DNA of 44,977 nt, from positions 1 to 44,977 of the forward strand of contig NZ_VTHK01000065.1 in NCBI RefSeq assembly GCF_009765355.1, in the 5' to 3' direction. The stretch comes from Amycolatopsis anabasis (lineage in GTDB: Bacteria; Actinomycetota; Actinomycetes; Mycobacteriales; Pseudonocardiaceae). Positions 1 to 8,276 of the stretch are shown here, piece by piece; the stretch's first letter is position 1, and each line of letters starts with the position of its first letter. Below the pieces are notes generated by a model. That model made no database searches and had not been told where the DNA came from. It saw nothing but the letters and a program-made list of their open reading frames with translations. Position numbers and translations under genes: made by a program.

Positions 1-1
1 C

Positions 2-226
2 GAACAAACACTGTCCAGTGTGGACAACCCGGAAACGTTGGAACTCAACGACATCGGCCAGGCGCGGTTCCGCCTCGCGCAGCCGGTGGCGGCCGATGAC
101 TACACCACCAGCCGCCGTGCCGGGGCGTTCCTGGTGATCGACCCGAAGGACGGCGACACGCTCGCGGCCGGGATGGTCGGCGCACCGCTCCCGGCGTTCG
201 GCACCCTGGCCACGAAGGCGCGATGA
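2..226 (+). CDS. cysN: Sulfate adenylyltransferase subunit 1 (CysN), C-terminal end only
   Basis: Only the last 74 codons are in the window; the reading frame is open from base 2 and stops with TGA at 224-226. The visible peptide contains LELNDIGQARFRLAQPVA and a later RRAGAFLVIDP segment, the C-terminal beta-barrel of the CysN GTPase subunit of ATP sulfurylase, which with CysD makes adenosine 5'-phosphosulfate (APS) from sulfate and ATP. The protein ends soon after this domain, so there is no fused CysC (APS kinase) domain. The next gene starts one base after the stop, so the sulfonate importer is almost surely cotranscribed with it. The GTG at base 20 is internal, not the true start. Confidence 0.88.
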   Translation, partial: EQTLSSVDNPETLELNDIGQARFRLAQPVAADDYTTSRRAGAFLVIDPKDGDTLAAGMVGAPLPAFGTLATKAR

Positions 227-227
227 A

Positions 228-1289
228 GTGAGCACACGCCTTTCCCGCCGCACGGCTGTGGTCCTGGCCCTGGTATTGGCACTCGCGTCCTGTTCCCGCG
301 CTGGCGGCGGCGACCCGGCCACCACCGGGCAGCCGCGGGACCTGGGACCCGTCGGCGAAATCCGGGTCGGCTATTTCGCGAATGTGACCCACGCCCCGGC
401 GATCATCGGGGTGGACAAGGGATTCTTCGCCCGCGAACTCGGCCCGTCCAAGCTGGTTCCGCAAACCTTCAACGCGGGCCCGGAAGCCATCAGCGCGCTG
501 CTGGGCGGTTCGCTGGACGTGGCGTTCCTCGGTCCCGGCCCGGCGATCAACGCCTTCACCAAGTCCGGCGGTACGGTCCGGCTGATCGCCGGGGCGGTCT
601 CCGGCGGCGTTCAGCTCGTGGTCAAACCGGACATCGCCGCGCCGGAGCAGCTCCGGGGGCGCACCCTCGCCACTCCCCAGCTCGGTGGCACGCAGGACAT
701 CGCCCTGAAGACCTGGCTGGCCCGGAACGGCCTGGCCGGCCAAGTCTCCGTCGCGGCCCTGAAGAACGCGCAGGCGTTCGACGCGTTCCGCGGCGGCGAA
801 GTGGACGGCGCCTGGCTGCCCGAGCCCTGGGCCTCGCGCCTCGTTCTGGACGCCCACGCCAAGGTGCTGGTGGACGAGAAGACCCTGTGGCCGGGCGGCC
901 ACTTCCCCACCACCGTGGTGGTGACCCGGAACGAGTTCCTCCAGCGCCACCCCACCACCATCCGGGCCATCCTCAGGGGCCAGGTCGCCGTGCTCGAGTG
1001 GGCCGCGGCCCACCGGGACGAAGCGAAAGCGGCGGTGAACGACGGCATCGAAGCGAGAACCCGGAACCGGCTTTCCCCGGCCGCATTGGACCGCGCCTTC
1101 GACGCGGTCCAGCTTTCTCCCGATCCGCACGCCCTCACCTACGCGCAGCTGGCCCAGGACTCCGTGACGGCGGGGGTGATACCGAGCCCGCCCTATCTCG
1201 AAGGCCTGATCGATCTGCGGCTGCTCAACGAGGAACTGGCCGCGCGCGGCAAGCCCGCCATCAGAACCGCCGGATTTCGGGTCGAGTGA
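228..1289 (+). CDS. ABC transporter substrate-binding lipoprotein, sulfonate/taurine/nitrate type (SsuA-like)
   Basis: 353 residues. An N-terminal signal with a lipobox (LALASC, Cys about residue 22) predicts a membrane-anchored lipoprotein. The body is an NMT1/SsuA-type periplasmic-binding fold: GEIRVGYFANVTHAPAIIGV, then GGSLDVAFLGPGPAINAF and GTQDIALKTWL. Such proteins capture aliphatic sulfonates, taurine or related anions and deliver them to an ABC importer. It starts with GTG one base after the cysN stop and is followed 18 bases later by the ATPase gene, so cysN and the three transport genes form one sulfur-assimilation operon. The ligand cannot be read from sequence; sulfonate is inferred from the cysN context, with sulfate ester or thiosulfate as alternatives. 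Confidence 0.85.
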   Translation: MSTRLSRRTAVVLALVLALASCSRAGGGDPATTGQPRDLGPVGEIRVGYFANVTHAPAIIGVDKGFFARELGPSKLVPQTFNAGPEAISALLGGSLDVAFLGPGPAINAFTKSGGTVRLIAGAVSGGVQLVVKPDIAAPEQLRGRTLATPQLGGTQDIALKTWLARNGLAGQVSVAALKNAQAFDAFRGGEVDGAWLPEPWASRLVLDAHAKVLVDEKTLWPGGHFPTTVVVTRNEFLQRHPTTIRAILRGQVAVLEWAAAHRDEAKAAVNDGIEARTRNRLSPAALDRAFDAVQLSPDPHALTYAQLAQDSVTAGVIPSPPYLEGLIDLRLLNEELAARGKPAIRTAGFRVE

Positions 1290-1307
1290 GAGGAGGTCCG
1301 CGACACT

Positions 1308-2093
1308 ATGGTCACCGACCAGGCGGTGCGCTCGCAGTCGACCGGCACAGCGGTCCGGCTGGCCGGTGTCACCAAGGTTTTCGGGCACGGTGAGCGCGCC
1401 GTGACAGCGCTGGAGGGGCTCGACCTGACCGTCGGCGCCGGGGAGTTCGTCTGCGTCCTCGGGGCTTCGGGATGCGGCAAGACGACGTTGCTCAATCTGG
1501 TGGCCGGCCTGGACGAATCGACCACCGGCACCATCACGCGCAACACCGCACGCCCCGCGGTGATGTTCCAGGACGCCGCCCTCATGCCGTGGCTGACCGC
1601 GGCCCGCAATGTCGAACTCCCGTTGCGGTTGGCCGGGTTCCCGCCGCCACTGCGCCGCGCGAAGGTCGCCGAGCTGCTCGAGCTGGTCCGCCTCGGCGGG
1701 GCCGGTGACAAGCGACCGCACGAGCTTTCCGGCGGGATGCGGCAGCGGGTCGCGCTGGCCAGGGCACTCGCCGCCACCTACCGGGTCGACGGCGACAGCA
1801 GGCCACCGCTGCTGCTGATGGACGAACCGTTCGCTTCACTCGATGCGATCACCCGGGACGTCCTGCAAGGCGAACTGCGGCGGATTCAGCGCAGCACCGC
1901 GACCGCGGTCCTGTTCGTGACCCACGACGTGCGGGAAGCCGTCCGCCTCGGGCGGCGCCTGGTCCTGCTCTCCTCGCGGCCGGGACGTGTCGTGCGGCAG
2001 TGGACGAATACGGCGGAATCCACCGAGGCCGAGCTGGTCGACGAGATCAGTGCCCGGCTGCGGGAAGTGATCCGGACCCATGCGGCGAGCTGA
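1308..2093 (+). CDS. ABC transporter ATP-binding protein (SsuB-like)
   Basis: 261 residues. It has Walker A (GASGCGKTT), the ABC signature (LSGGMRQR), Walker B (LLLMDEPFASLD) and the switch histidine in FVTHDVREA. This is the cytoplasmic ATPase of the importer formed with the neighbouring lipoprotein and permease. A good ribosome site (GAGAGGAGG) lies before the ATG. The 3' end overlaps the permease start by 14 bases, indicating translational coupling. Confidence 0.9.
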   Translation: MVTDQAVRSQSTGTAVRLAGVTKVFGHGERAVTALEGLDLTVGAGEFVCVLGASGCGKTTLLNLVAGLDESTTGTITRNTARPAVMFQDAALMPWLTAARNVELPLRLAGFPPPLRRAKVAELLELVRLGGAGDKRPHELSGGMRQRVALARALAATYRVDGDSRPPLLLMDEPFASLDAITRDVLQGELRRIQRSTATAVLFVTHDVREAVRLGRRLVLLSSRPGRVVRQWTNTAESTEAELVDEISARLREVIRTHAAS

Positions 2094-2955
2094 GGCCGAA
2101 CCCGACAGCGCCGCGGTCGGGGCGGGACTGGACGCGCTGGACACCCCGGTCACCGCCCACCGGCGTTCCGTCCGGCGCCGCCTGCTCGGCACGGTACTGC
2201 CTCCCCTGGCGGCCTTCGCCCTCGTCATCGGGGTGTGGCAGGCGCTGTGGGCCAGCGCGTGGTGGCCGGAGTTCAAACTTCCCTCGCCCGGCACGGTGTG
2301 GACGACGTTCTGGGCCATCACCGTCGACGGCTCCGTGTTCGAGATCGTGTGGACCTCGGGGCATCGGGCGGTTCTCGGGTTCGCCGTCGGCGCCGCGATC
2401 GGGACCCCGCTCGGTCTGCTCGTCGGCCGGATTCCCCTGGTCCGCGCCGCGATCGGCCCGCTGCTCACCGGGCTGCAGAGCCTGCCGTCGGTGGCCTGGG
2501 TGCCTGCGGCGATTCTGTGGTTCGGGATCAGCGATCCCGCGATCTACTTCGTCGTGCTGCTCGGCTCGATCCCCTCGATAGCCAACGGCCTGATCGCCGG
2601 TCTCGACCAGGTTCCGCCGATCCTGCTGCGCGTGGGCCGGGTGCTCAACGCGGGCCGATTCGCCACCGCCCGGCACATCCTGCTACCGGCCGCGCTGCCC
2701 GGATACCTGGCGGGGCTGAAGCAGGGATGGGCGTTCTCCTGGCGTTCCCTGATGGCAGCCGAACTCATCGCGGTTTCCCCGCAACTGGGCATCGGGCTCG
2801 GCGCCTACCTCAGCCAGGGGCAGGACTTCAACGACATGCCCATGGTGCTCTCCGCCATCTTCCTCATCCTGCTCGTCGGCATCGGCGTCGACCTGCTGCT
2901 GTTCCGCCCACTCGAACGCGCGGTGCTGCGAGCCCGCGGCCTCACCACGCCCTGA
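2080..2955 (+). CDS. ABC transporter permease (SsuC-like)
   Basis: 291 residues with about six membrane segments and the BPD_transp_1 coupling loop near GLKQGWAFSWRSLMAAELIA (the EAA region that contacts the ATPase). The N-terminal ~35 residues are charged and cytoplasmic. Residues such as LPSVAWVPAAILWFG match the sulfonate/nitrate permease subfamily. The start ATG lies inside the end of the ATPase gene. It is the last gene of the cysN-linked sulfur operon; the next gene starts 103 bases later. Confidence 0.88.
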   Translation: MRRAEAEPDSAAVGAGLDALDTPVTAHRRSVRRRLLGTVLPPLAAFALVIGVWQALWASAWWPEFKLPSPGTVWTTFWAITVDGSVFEIVWTSGHRAVLGFAVGAAIGTPLGLLVGRIPLVRAAIGPLLTGLQSLPSVAWVPAAILWFGISDPAIYFVVLLGSIPSIANGLIAGLDQVPPILLRVGRVLNAGRFATARHILLPAALPGYLAGLKQGWAFSWRSLMAAELIAVSPQLGIGLGAYLSQGQDFNDMPMVLSAIFLILLVGIGVDLLLFRPLERAVLRARGLTTP

Positions 2956-2987
2956 CCCCGGTACTCGGAAACCGATCTGAAACCGCG

Positions 2988-3062
2988 GTGAAGCCCATCG
3001 CCCGCACGCTCGTCGTCGTGGCCAACCCGGTCACGGTGCGACGCGAAAGGGGCTTGGCGTGA
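2988..3062 (+). other. Possible 24-codon leader ORF before the erythromycin-esterase gene
   Basis: A short GTG-started frame (MKPIARTL...) ends with VRRERGLA and its TGA overlaps the GTG start of the next gene (GTGA at 3059-3062). The tail holds an Arg-x-Arg element (RER), the kind of sequence known to stall ribosomes in the presence of macrolides in erm leaders. No convincing ribosome site precedes it and it could be chance open frame. Recorded because of its position and overlap with a putative macrolide-esterase gene. Confidence 0.2.
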
Positions 3063-4381
3063 CCACGGACATCGCGAAGGCGGCTCGGCTCAGCGAAGAG
3101 GCGGTGTTCCCGCTCAGCACCTTGGATCCGGCCGCGCCGCTGGACGACCTGGCATGGCTGGACGCGGCGATCGGCGACGCGCGGGTGGTGGCGATCGGCG
3201 AGAGCGCGCACTACAACGCCGAGTCCTACCTGCTGCGCCACCGCCTGCTGCGGTACCTGGTCGAACGGCACGGGTTCGGCGCCTACGCGTTGGAGTCCGG
3301 GTTCGTCGAGGGCCGGCAGGCCGACGATTGGGTCCGGGGCGGCGAGGACCAGCTCGGTGACGTCCTGGCGAACGGCATCACGGGGTTGATGGGGCTGTGG
3401 ACGCAGCAGCGCGCCCACCTGGAGTGGATGCGGCGGCACAACCGCGGCGCGGCACGGCCGGTGGGCTTCTACGGGATCGACCTGTGCGGCTCGAACGTGT
3501 CCCCGCTACCCGGCCTGGACGCCGTCGTCGCCTACCTCGCGGAGGCGGACCCCGAGTTCGCGGTGGACGCGGGCATCCGGGAGACGGCCGCCGCTTTCGC
3601 GCCGCCGTCCGCGTTGTCCCTGCCCGCCGCGATCACCGCCTACGGCAAGCTCGCCGCGGCGGACCGGGACCTGCTGACCGCGGGCCTCGCCGAACTCGCC
3701 GCGCGCATGGCGGGACGGCGCCTGGAGTACGTCCGGCGAACCACCGCCGAGGCGTATGAGCGGGCGCTGCGCGCACTGCGCATCACGATCACCGTCGACC
3801 TGGGCATCCGCGCGATGGCCCGCGGCGACCTGCGGACCGTGCTGTTCAACCGCGACGCCACGATCGCGGACACCGTCGAGTGGATCCTGCGCCGCGAGGA
3901 CCGCATCGTGCTGGCCGCCCACAACGGCCACCTCCAACGCTGGCCCACCACCCTGCAGGGCGAGTCCCCGGCGACGCCGATGGGCATGCACCTGGCCGAC
4001 CGGATCGGCGAGGACTACCGGGTCATCGGCATCACCAACGGCACCGGCCAGACCCTCAACACCAGCCCCGACTTCTACACCGGGACTCTCTTCACCGACC
4101 TGGAACCACCCCGGCCCAGCAGCCTCGACGCGCTCATGGAAGCCAGCTGCGACCGCCCCTTCGCCACCGACCTCCGGCGGCTCTCACCGGCCGACACCGC
4201 CGCCGTCCGGGCCGCCACCCAGCAGCGTTTCGGCACCTACTACGCCGAGACGAGCCCGCTGGACGCCTACGACGTCCTCGTCCACCTCCCGCACGTCACC
4301 CCGGCCGAACCCGATCACGACGCCCTCGCCCACTCGCCCCACGACGTCCAGGAAACCTTCTCCCACTGGCAGCCGCGGTGA
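3059..4381 (+). CDS. Erythromycin esterase family protein
   Basis: 440 residues. The N-terminal third carries the family hallmarks: VVAIGESAHYNAESYLLRHR (GExxH with the catalytic-type His), then YALESGF and later GFYGIDLCG and LAAHNGHLQR. In EreA/EreB this fold hydrolyses the macrolactone ring; many actinobacterial members have unknown substrates. The GTG start follows a strong ribosome site (AAAGGGG, about 7 bases upstream). It is a solo gene between the sulfur operon and a methyltransferase that begins 38 bases after its stop. Resistance to macrolides is possible but not shown by sequence alone. Confidence 0.82.
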   Translation: MTTDIAKAARLSEEAVFPLSTLDPAAPLDDLAWLDAAIGDARVVAIGESAHYNAESYLLRHRLLRYLVERHGFGAYALESGFVEGRQADDWVRGGEDQLGDVLANGITGLMGLWTQQRAHLEWMRRHNRGAARPVGFYGIDLCGSNVSPLPGLDAVVAYLAEADPEFAVDAGIRETAAAFAPPSALSLPAAITAYGKLAAADRDLLTAGLAELAARMAGRRLEYVRRTTAEAYERALRALRITITVDLGIRAMARGDLRTVLFNRDATIADTVEWILRREDRIVLAAHNGHLQRWPTTLQGESPATPMGMHLADRIGEDYRVIGITNGTGQTLNTSPDFYTGTLFTDLEPPRPSSLDALMEASCDRPFATDLRRLSPADTAAVRAATQQRFGTYYAETSPLDAYDVLVHLPHVTPAEPDHDALAHSPHDVQETFSHWQPR

Positions 4382-4419
4382 GGTCGGCCAGCTTCCGGTC
4401 ACGCGCGACAATTGATCTC

Positions 4420-5226
4420 ATGACACCCGCCTCCCCGAACGACGGCTACCTCCTCGACAACGCGCAGCCTGAGGCGGGCACCCGCTTCGACGCACTCAGC
4501 GAGTTGTTCGACCCCTCCACCCGCCGGCACATCGAGGACCTGGGCGTCGCTCCGGGATGGCGATGCTGGGAGGTCGGGGCAGGCGGCCCCTCGGTGGTGA
4601 CCTGGCTTGCCGGGCGGGTCGGGCCGACCGGCCGGGTGCTGGCGACCGACATCGACACCTCCTGGGCCGCCGAGGCGGCGGGAGGCGTCGTCGAGGTCCT
4701 GCGCCACGACGTCGGCGAGGACGAGCCGCCCGAGCGCGGCGGCTTCGATCTCGTGCATGCCCGGCTGGTGCTGGTGCACGTGGCCGACCGGGAACGGGCC
4801 CTGCGCGCGATGACCGACTCGCTGCGGCCGGGCGGCTGGCTGCTGGTGGAGGACGCCGATCCGGCGGCGCAGCCGCTGATCTGCCTCGACGAGCACGGGC
4901 CCGAACAGGTGCTGGCCAACAAGCTGCGGTCCGGCTTCCGTTCACTGCTGGCGTCCCGCGGCGCCGACCTCGCCTACGGCCGGAAGCTCCCCCGCCTGCT
5001 GCGGGAGGCAGGGCTGACCGGCGTCCACGCGGACGCGTACTTCCCGATCACCGCACCGGCCTGCGACGTCCTGGAGGCCGCGACGGTCCGCCAAGTACGC
5101 GACGGTCTCGTCGCCGCTGGGCTCGCGACCGACGAGGAAATCGATCGCCATCTCGCGAACGTCGGCTCCGGCCGCCTCGATCTGGCCACCTCCCCCATGA
5201 TTTCCGCATGGGGCCGCCGCCCGTAA
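4420..5226 (+). CDS. Class I SAM-dependent methyltransferase
   Basis: 268 residues from the ATG at 4420. Motif I is WEVGAGGPSVVTWLA, followed by GRVLATDID (acidic residue at the end of beta-2), FDLVHARLVLVHV (motif II) and LRPGGWLLVEDAD. This is a Methyltransf_25/UbiE-like fold. The substrate is unknown. It follows the erythromycin-esterase gene by 38 bases on the same strand and may be cotranscribed. A longer upstream open frame exists but overlaps the esterase gene and lacks methyltransferase-like sequence, so the ATG is preferred. Confidence 0.8.
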   Translation: MTPASPNDGYLLDNAQPEAGTRFDALSELFDPSTRRHIEDLGVAPGWRCWEVGAGGPSVVTWLAGRVGPTGRVLATDIDTSWAAEAAGGVVEVLRHDVGEDEPPERGGFDLVHARLVLVHVADRERALRAMTDSLRPGGWLLVEDADPAAQPLICLDEHGPEQVLANKLRSGFRSLLASRGADLAYGRKLPRLLREAGLTGVHADAYFPITAPACDVLEAATVRQVRDGLVAAGLATDEEIDRHLANVGSGRLDLATSPMISAWGRRP

Positions 5227-5251
5227 CGCCTTGCTCGGCCGGCCCGGGAGC

Positions 5252-5423
5252 TAGGCTGTGTTTCATAATGCGCGCGTCCGGATTTGCGTAGCCAGGCCGT
5301 GACTCGCGCAGGTCTCTCACGTGGAGCAGGTCTGCGGCCTGCCTCCGCAAATCCGGGGCCTTCGGCCGAGGCGCGCGCCGGGTCGTCTCGAGCGGGAACA
5401 CACGGCTTTTGAAACACGTCCTA
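5252..5423. repeat. 172-bp inverted-repeat (MITE-like) element
   Basis: The stretch between the methyltransferase and the GlxA-type gene is bounded by imperfect terminal inverted repeats: TAGGCTGTGTTTCA at 5252-5265 and TGAAACACGTCCTA at 5410-5423 (12 of 14 matching). Inside lies a perfect 11-bp inverted repeat, CCGGATTTGCG (5278-5288) with CGCAAATCCGG (5346-5356), and GC-rich arms GCGCGCG (5270) and GCGCGC (5371). It has no coding capacity. The layout resembles a miniature transposon or mobile hairpin. The right terminus supplies the stop codon of the leftward regulator gene. Confidence 0.55.
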
Positions 5424-6368
5424 GGCGCGGAACGTCCGCCGGTAGGCGAGCGGCGATACGCCGACCGCGGCGTGCAAGTGCTGGCGGAGCGAGTCCGCCG
5501 AGCCGAACCCGGCGCGGTGGGCGACCTGATCCACGGGAAGATCACTGGCCTCCAGCAGGTGCCGGGCGAGCTCCACCCGTTGCCCGATCAGCCAGTCGCC
5601 GGGGCTCATCCCGACTTCTTGCCGGAAGCGGCGGGTGAAGGTCCGCACGCTCATCCGGGCGTGCCCGGCCAGCTCGGTCAGCGGCAGCGGGCGCTCGAGC
5701 CGTTGCAGCGCCCAGGCCCGGGTGGCCGCGGTGGTGGCCGTCGACGGATTGGGCACCGGACGTTCGATGTACTGCGCCTGCCCGCCGTCGCGCCAGGGCG
5801 GTACCACACAGCGGCGGGCCGCGCGGTTCGCGACCGCGCTCCCGTGGTCGCGACGGACGATGTGCAGGCACAGATCGACTCCGGCCGCCACTCCGGCCGA
5901 GGTGAGCACCTCGCCGTCGTCCACGAACAGCACGTTCGCGTCCCATTTCACCTGGGGAAACAATCGCTGACAACGCTCGACCTCGCACCAGTGCGTGGTC
6001 GCGGGTCGGCCGTCGAGCAGCCCGGCCGCGGCGAGCAGAACGGCCCCGGTGCAGATCGACACGACGCGGGTGCCCGGCCGCATCGCGGCGAAGACGTCGA
6101 TCGGCGGTTCGAGCGCGTCCTTGTCCGCGGGTTCCCAGGCGAACGGCGGGATGACCAGTGTGTCCGCGGTCTCCAGCGCAGCGCCGCCGCGTTCCACCGC
6201 GATGGCGAAGTCGGCGGCGGTGGTGACCGGCCCGCCGTCCAGCGAACACGTGATCACCTCGTAGAGCCGCTCGTCCGCGGGACCCCGGGCCGCGCCGAAG
6301 ACGCGCGCGGGAATGCCCAGCTCGAACGGAAAGACGTGGTCCAGGGCGAGCACGACAACGCGGTGCAT
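5421..6368 (-). CDS. GlxA-family transcriptional regulator (DJ-1/PfpI domain plus AraC HTH)
   Basis: 315 residues from the ATG at 6368 (MHRVVVLALDHVFPFELG). Residues ~1-185 form a DJ-1/PfpI amidase-like sensor domain with the family Cys in VVSICTGAVLLAAAGLLDG. Residues ~215-310 are two AraC helix-turn-helix motifs (PLTELAGHARMSVRTFTRRF and VDQVAHRAGFGSADSLRQHL). It lies divergent from an NADP-dependent oxidoreductase gene with 103 bases between, so it probably controls that gene. Its TAG stop lies in the right terminal repeat of the adjacent 172-bp element. Confidence 0.88.
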   Translation of the reverse strand: MHRVVVLALDHVFPFELGIPARVFGAARGPADERLYEVITCSLDGGPVTTAADFAIAVERGGAALETADTLVIPPFAWEPADKDALEPPIDVFAAMRPGTRVVSICTGAVLLAAAGLLDGRPATTHWCEVERCQRLFPQVKWDANVLFVDDGEVLTSAGVAAGVDLCLHIVRRDHGSAVANRAARRCVVPPWRDGGQAQYIERPVPNPSTATTAATRAWALQRLERPLPLTELAGHARMSVRTFTRRFRQEVGMSPGDWLIGQRVELARHLLEASDLPVDQVAHRAGFGSADSLRQHLHAAVGVSPLAYRRTFRA

Positions 6369-6471
6369 GGCCCGATCCTCGCACATCATGACCATCAGGC
6401 CACTTCCCGCCGCCCGCCGGTGCCAGCAGTCTGCATACGCACAAGACGTTCCGCGAGAAAGGAAACCGTTG

Positions 6472-7407
6472 ATGCGCGCGATCAGCCAAGAGGTCCTGGG
6501 CGGTCCGGAAGTCCTCACCGTCGTCGAGCTCGACCGGCCGACGCTCGGCCCCTCCGACGTCCTGGTCCGGGTCCACGCCGCCGGCGTCAACCCGACCGAC
6601 TGGATGCACCGCACCACCGGGCTGTATCTGGGCACGCCGCCGTTCGTCCTGGGCTGGGACGTCTCCGGCGTCGTCGAGGCCGTCGGCGCGGGCGTGACGC
6701 TCTACAAGCCGGGCGACGAGGTTTTCGGCATGCTCGACTACCCGCGGGGCGCCGGGGCCTACGCCGAATACGTGGCCGCCCCGTCCCGGAACTTCGCCCG
6801 CAAACCGTCCGGAATGGACCACGTCCGGGCGGCGGCGCTGCCGGTGGCCGCGCTCACCGCCTGGCAAGCCCTGGTGGACACGGCCGACGTCCAGCCCGGC
6901 CAGCGGGTGCTCATCCACGCCGCGGCCGGCGGAGTGGGCCACCTCGCCGTGCAGATCGCGAAGGCCCGCGGCGCGCACGTGATCGGCACCGCCCGCGCGG
7001 CCAAACACGACTTCGTCCGCGGCCTGGGCGCCGATGAGATGGTCGACTACACCCGGACCGATTTCGCCGAGGCGGTGCGGGACGTCGACTTCGTGCTCAA
7101 CGCCGTCGGCGGCGACTACGGCCCGCGCTCGCTGCGAACCCTGCGCCCGGGCGGCACCCTGGTCTCCATCCTCTTCTCGCACTCCGAAGACATGGAACCC
7201 GCGGCCAAACAGCGCCGCGTCCGGCTGGAGAACCTGACCGTCGAAGCCGATCACGCCGGTATGCGGGCGATCGCCGCACTGGCCGGCGCGGGCCGCCTGC
7301 GCGCCGAGATCGACGGCGTACTGCCGCTGGAGCAGGTCGCCGAGGCGCACCGGCGCGGCGAGACCGGCCGGACGGCCGGCAAACTCGTGCTCACCGTGAA
7401 CGCATGA
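6472..7407 (+). CDS. NADP-dependent zinc-free alcohol dehydrogenase / quinone oxidoreductase family
   Basis: 311 residues (MRAISQEVLGGPEVLTVVEL). The GroES-like N-terminal domain contains HAAGVNPTDWMHRTTG; the Rossmann domain has HAAAGGVGHLAVQIAKARGA (AxxGGVG nucleotide motif). The zinc-binding Cys/His pattern of classical alcohol dehydrogenases is absent, as in quinone oxidoreductases and enoyl reductases. The ribosome site GAAAGGAAA precedes the ATG. It is divergent from the GlxA-type regulator, a frequent pairing that suggests induction by a reactive aldehyde, quinone or enone. Its stop is two bases from the end of the convergent SDR gene. Confidence 0.87.
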   Translation: MRAISQEVLGGPEVLTVVELDRPTLGPSDVLVRVHAAGVNPTDWMHRTTGLYLGTPPFVLGWDVSGVVEAVGAGVTLYKPGDEVFGMLDYPRGAGAYAEYVAAPSRNFARKPSGMDHVRAAALPVAALTAWQALVDTADVQPGQRVLIHAAAGGVGHLAVQIAKARGAHVIGTARAAKHDFVRGLGADEMVDYTRTDFAEAVRDVDFVLNAVGGDYGPRSLRTLRPGGTLVSILFSHSEDMEPAAKQRRVRLENLTVEADHAGMRAIAALAGAGRLRAEIDGVLPLEQVAEAHRRGETGRTAGKLVLTVNA

Positions 7408-7409
7408 CC

Positions 7410-8276
7410 TCAGCCGGTCAGATAGCCGCCGGAGGCGTCGAGGTCGGTGCCGGTCACCGCGCTGGCTTCGCCGGAACCGAGCCACAGCACCACGTTCGCC
7501 ATCTCCTCGGCGCGGACGATGCGTTTGATCGGGTAGCTCTGGGCGATCTGCTCGTAGGTCAGCCCGAACGCCTCGGCGGCGCGGCGCAGCATCGGCGTGT
7601 CCACCGCGCCGGGCGCGAAGGCGTTGATCCGGATGTTGTCGGCGGCGTATTCCAGGGCAGCGACCTTGGTCAGCGAGGCGACCGCGTGCTTGCTCGCGTT
7701 GTACGGGGCGATCGTGGCGAATCCGGCTTCGGCCGAGATCGACGCGGTGTTCACGATGACCCCGCCGCCCTGGCGCAGCAGTTGCGGGATCTCGTACTTC
7801 ATCGCCAGGAAGACGCCGCCGACATTCGTCCGCCACACCGCCTCCATGTCCACAACGGACTGTTCGTGCAGCCGCACCGCCCGCGGGCTCTCGATTCCCG
7901 CGTTGTTGAAGGCGATGTCGATCCGCCCGTACCGGTCGACGCAGGCCTGCACGAAATCGCGCACCTGGCTCTCGTGGCGGACGTCCGCGCGGCGGTAGGT
8001 GGCATCGCCGCCGGCGGCGCGGATCTGGTCGGCCACCTGCCGGCCGAGTTGTTCCCGGCGGCCGCAGAAGAACACCCGCGCGCCTTCGGCGGCCATGGCG
8101 CGCGCGGTGGCCGCGCCGATGCCCGAGGTGGCTCCGGTGATCAGCACGACCTGGCCCGCGAACCGGCCGCGCCGACCCGTTCCCTCGGCGACGGCCGCCG
8201 GTGCCCCGGCGGCCAGTCCGAGTCCACCGGCCAGCAACGCGTGTCGCCGGGTCATTCCCCGGTTCTGGACGTTCAT
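7410..8276 (-). CDS. Short-chain dehydrogenase/reductase with N-terminal Tat-type signal
   Basis: 288 residues. The SDR core begins near residue 40: VVLITGATSGIGAATA (TGxxxGIG), FNNAGIE, the catalytic Ser region TASISAEAG and YNASK. Ahead of it is an unusual leader, MTRRHALLAGGLGLAAGAPAAVA, with a twin-arginine start, hydrophobic stretch and AxA-like end. A Tat export signal would allow a folded, cofactor-loaded enzyme to be secreted. The start ATG overlaps the stop of the upstream SnoaL-like gene (ATGA). A second in-frame Met (8255) is possible. Substrate unknown; the C-terminal end (DASGGYLTG) is typical of classical SDRs. Confidence 0.85.
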   Translation of the reverse strand: MNVQNRGMTRRHALLAGGLGLAAGAPAAVAEGTGRRGRFAGQVVLITGATSGIGAATARAMAAEGARVFFCGRREQLGRQVADQIRAAGGDATYRRADVRHESQVRDFVQACVDRYGRIDIAFNNAGIESPRAVRLHEQSVVDMEAVWRTNVGGVFLAMKYEIPQLLRQGGGVIVNTASISAEAGFATIAPYNASKHAVASLTKVAALEYAADNIRINAFAPGAVDTPMLRRAAEAFGLTYEQIAQSYPIKRIVRAEEMANVVLWLGSGEASAVTGTDLDASGGYLTG

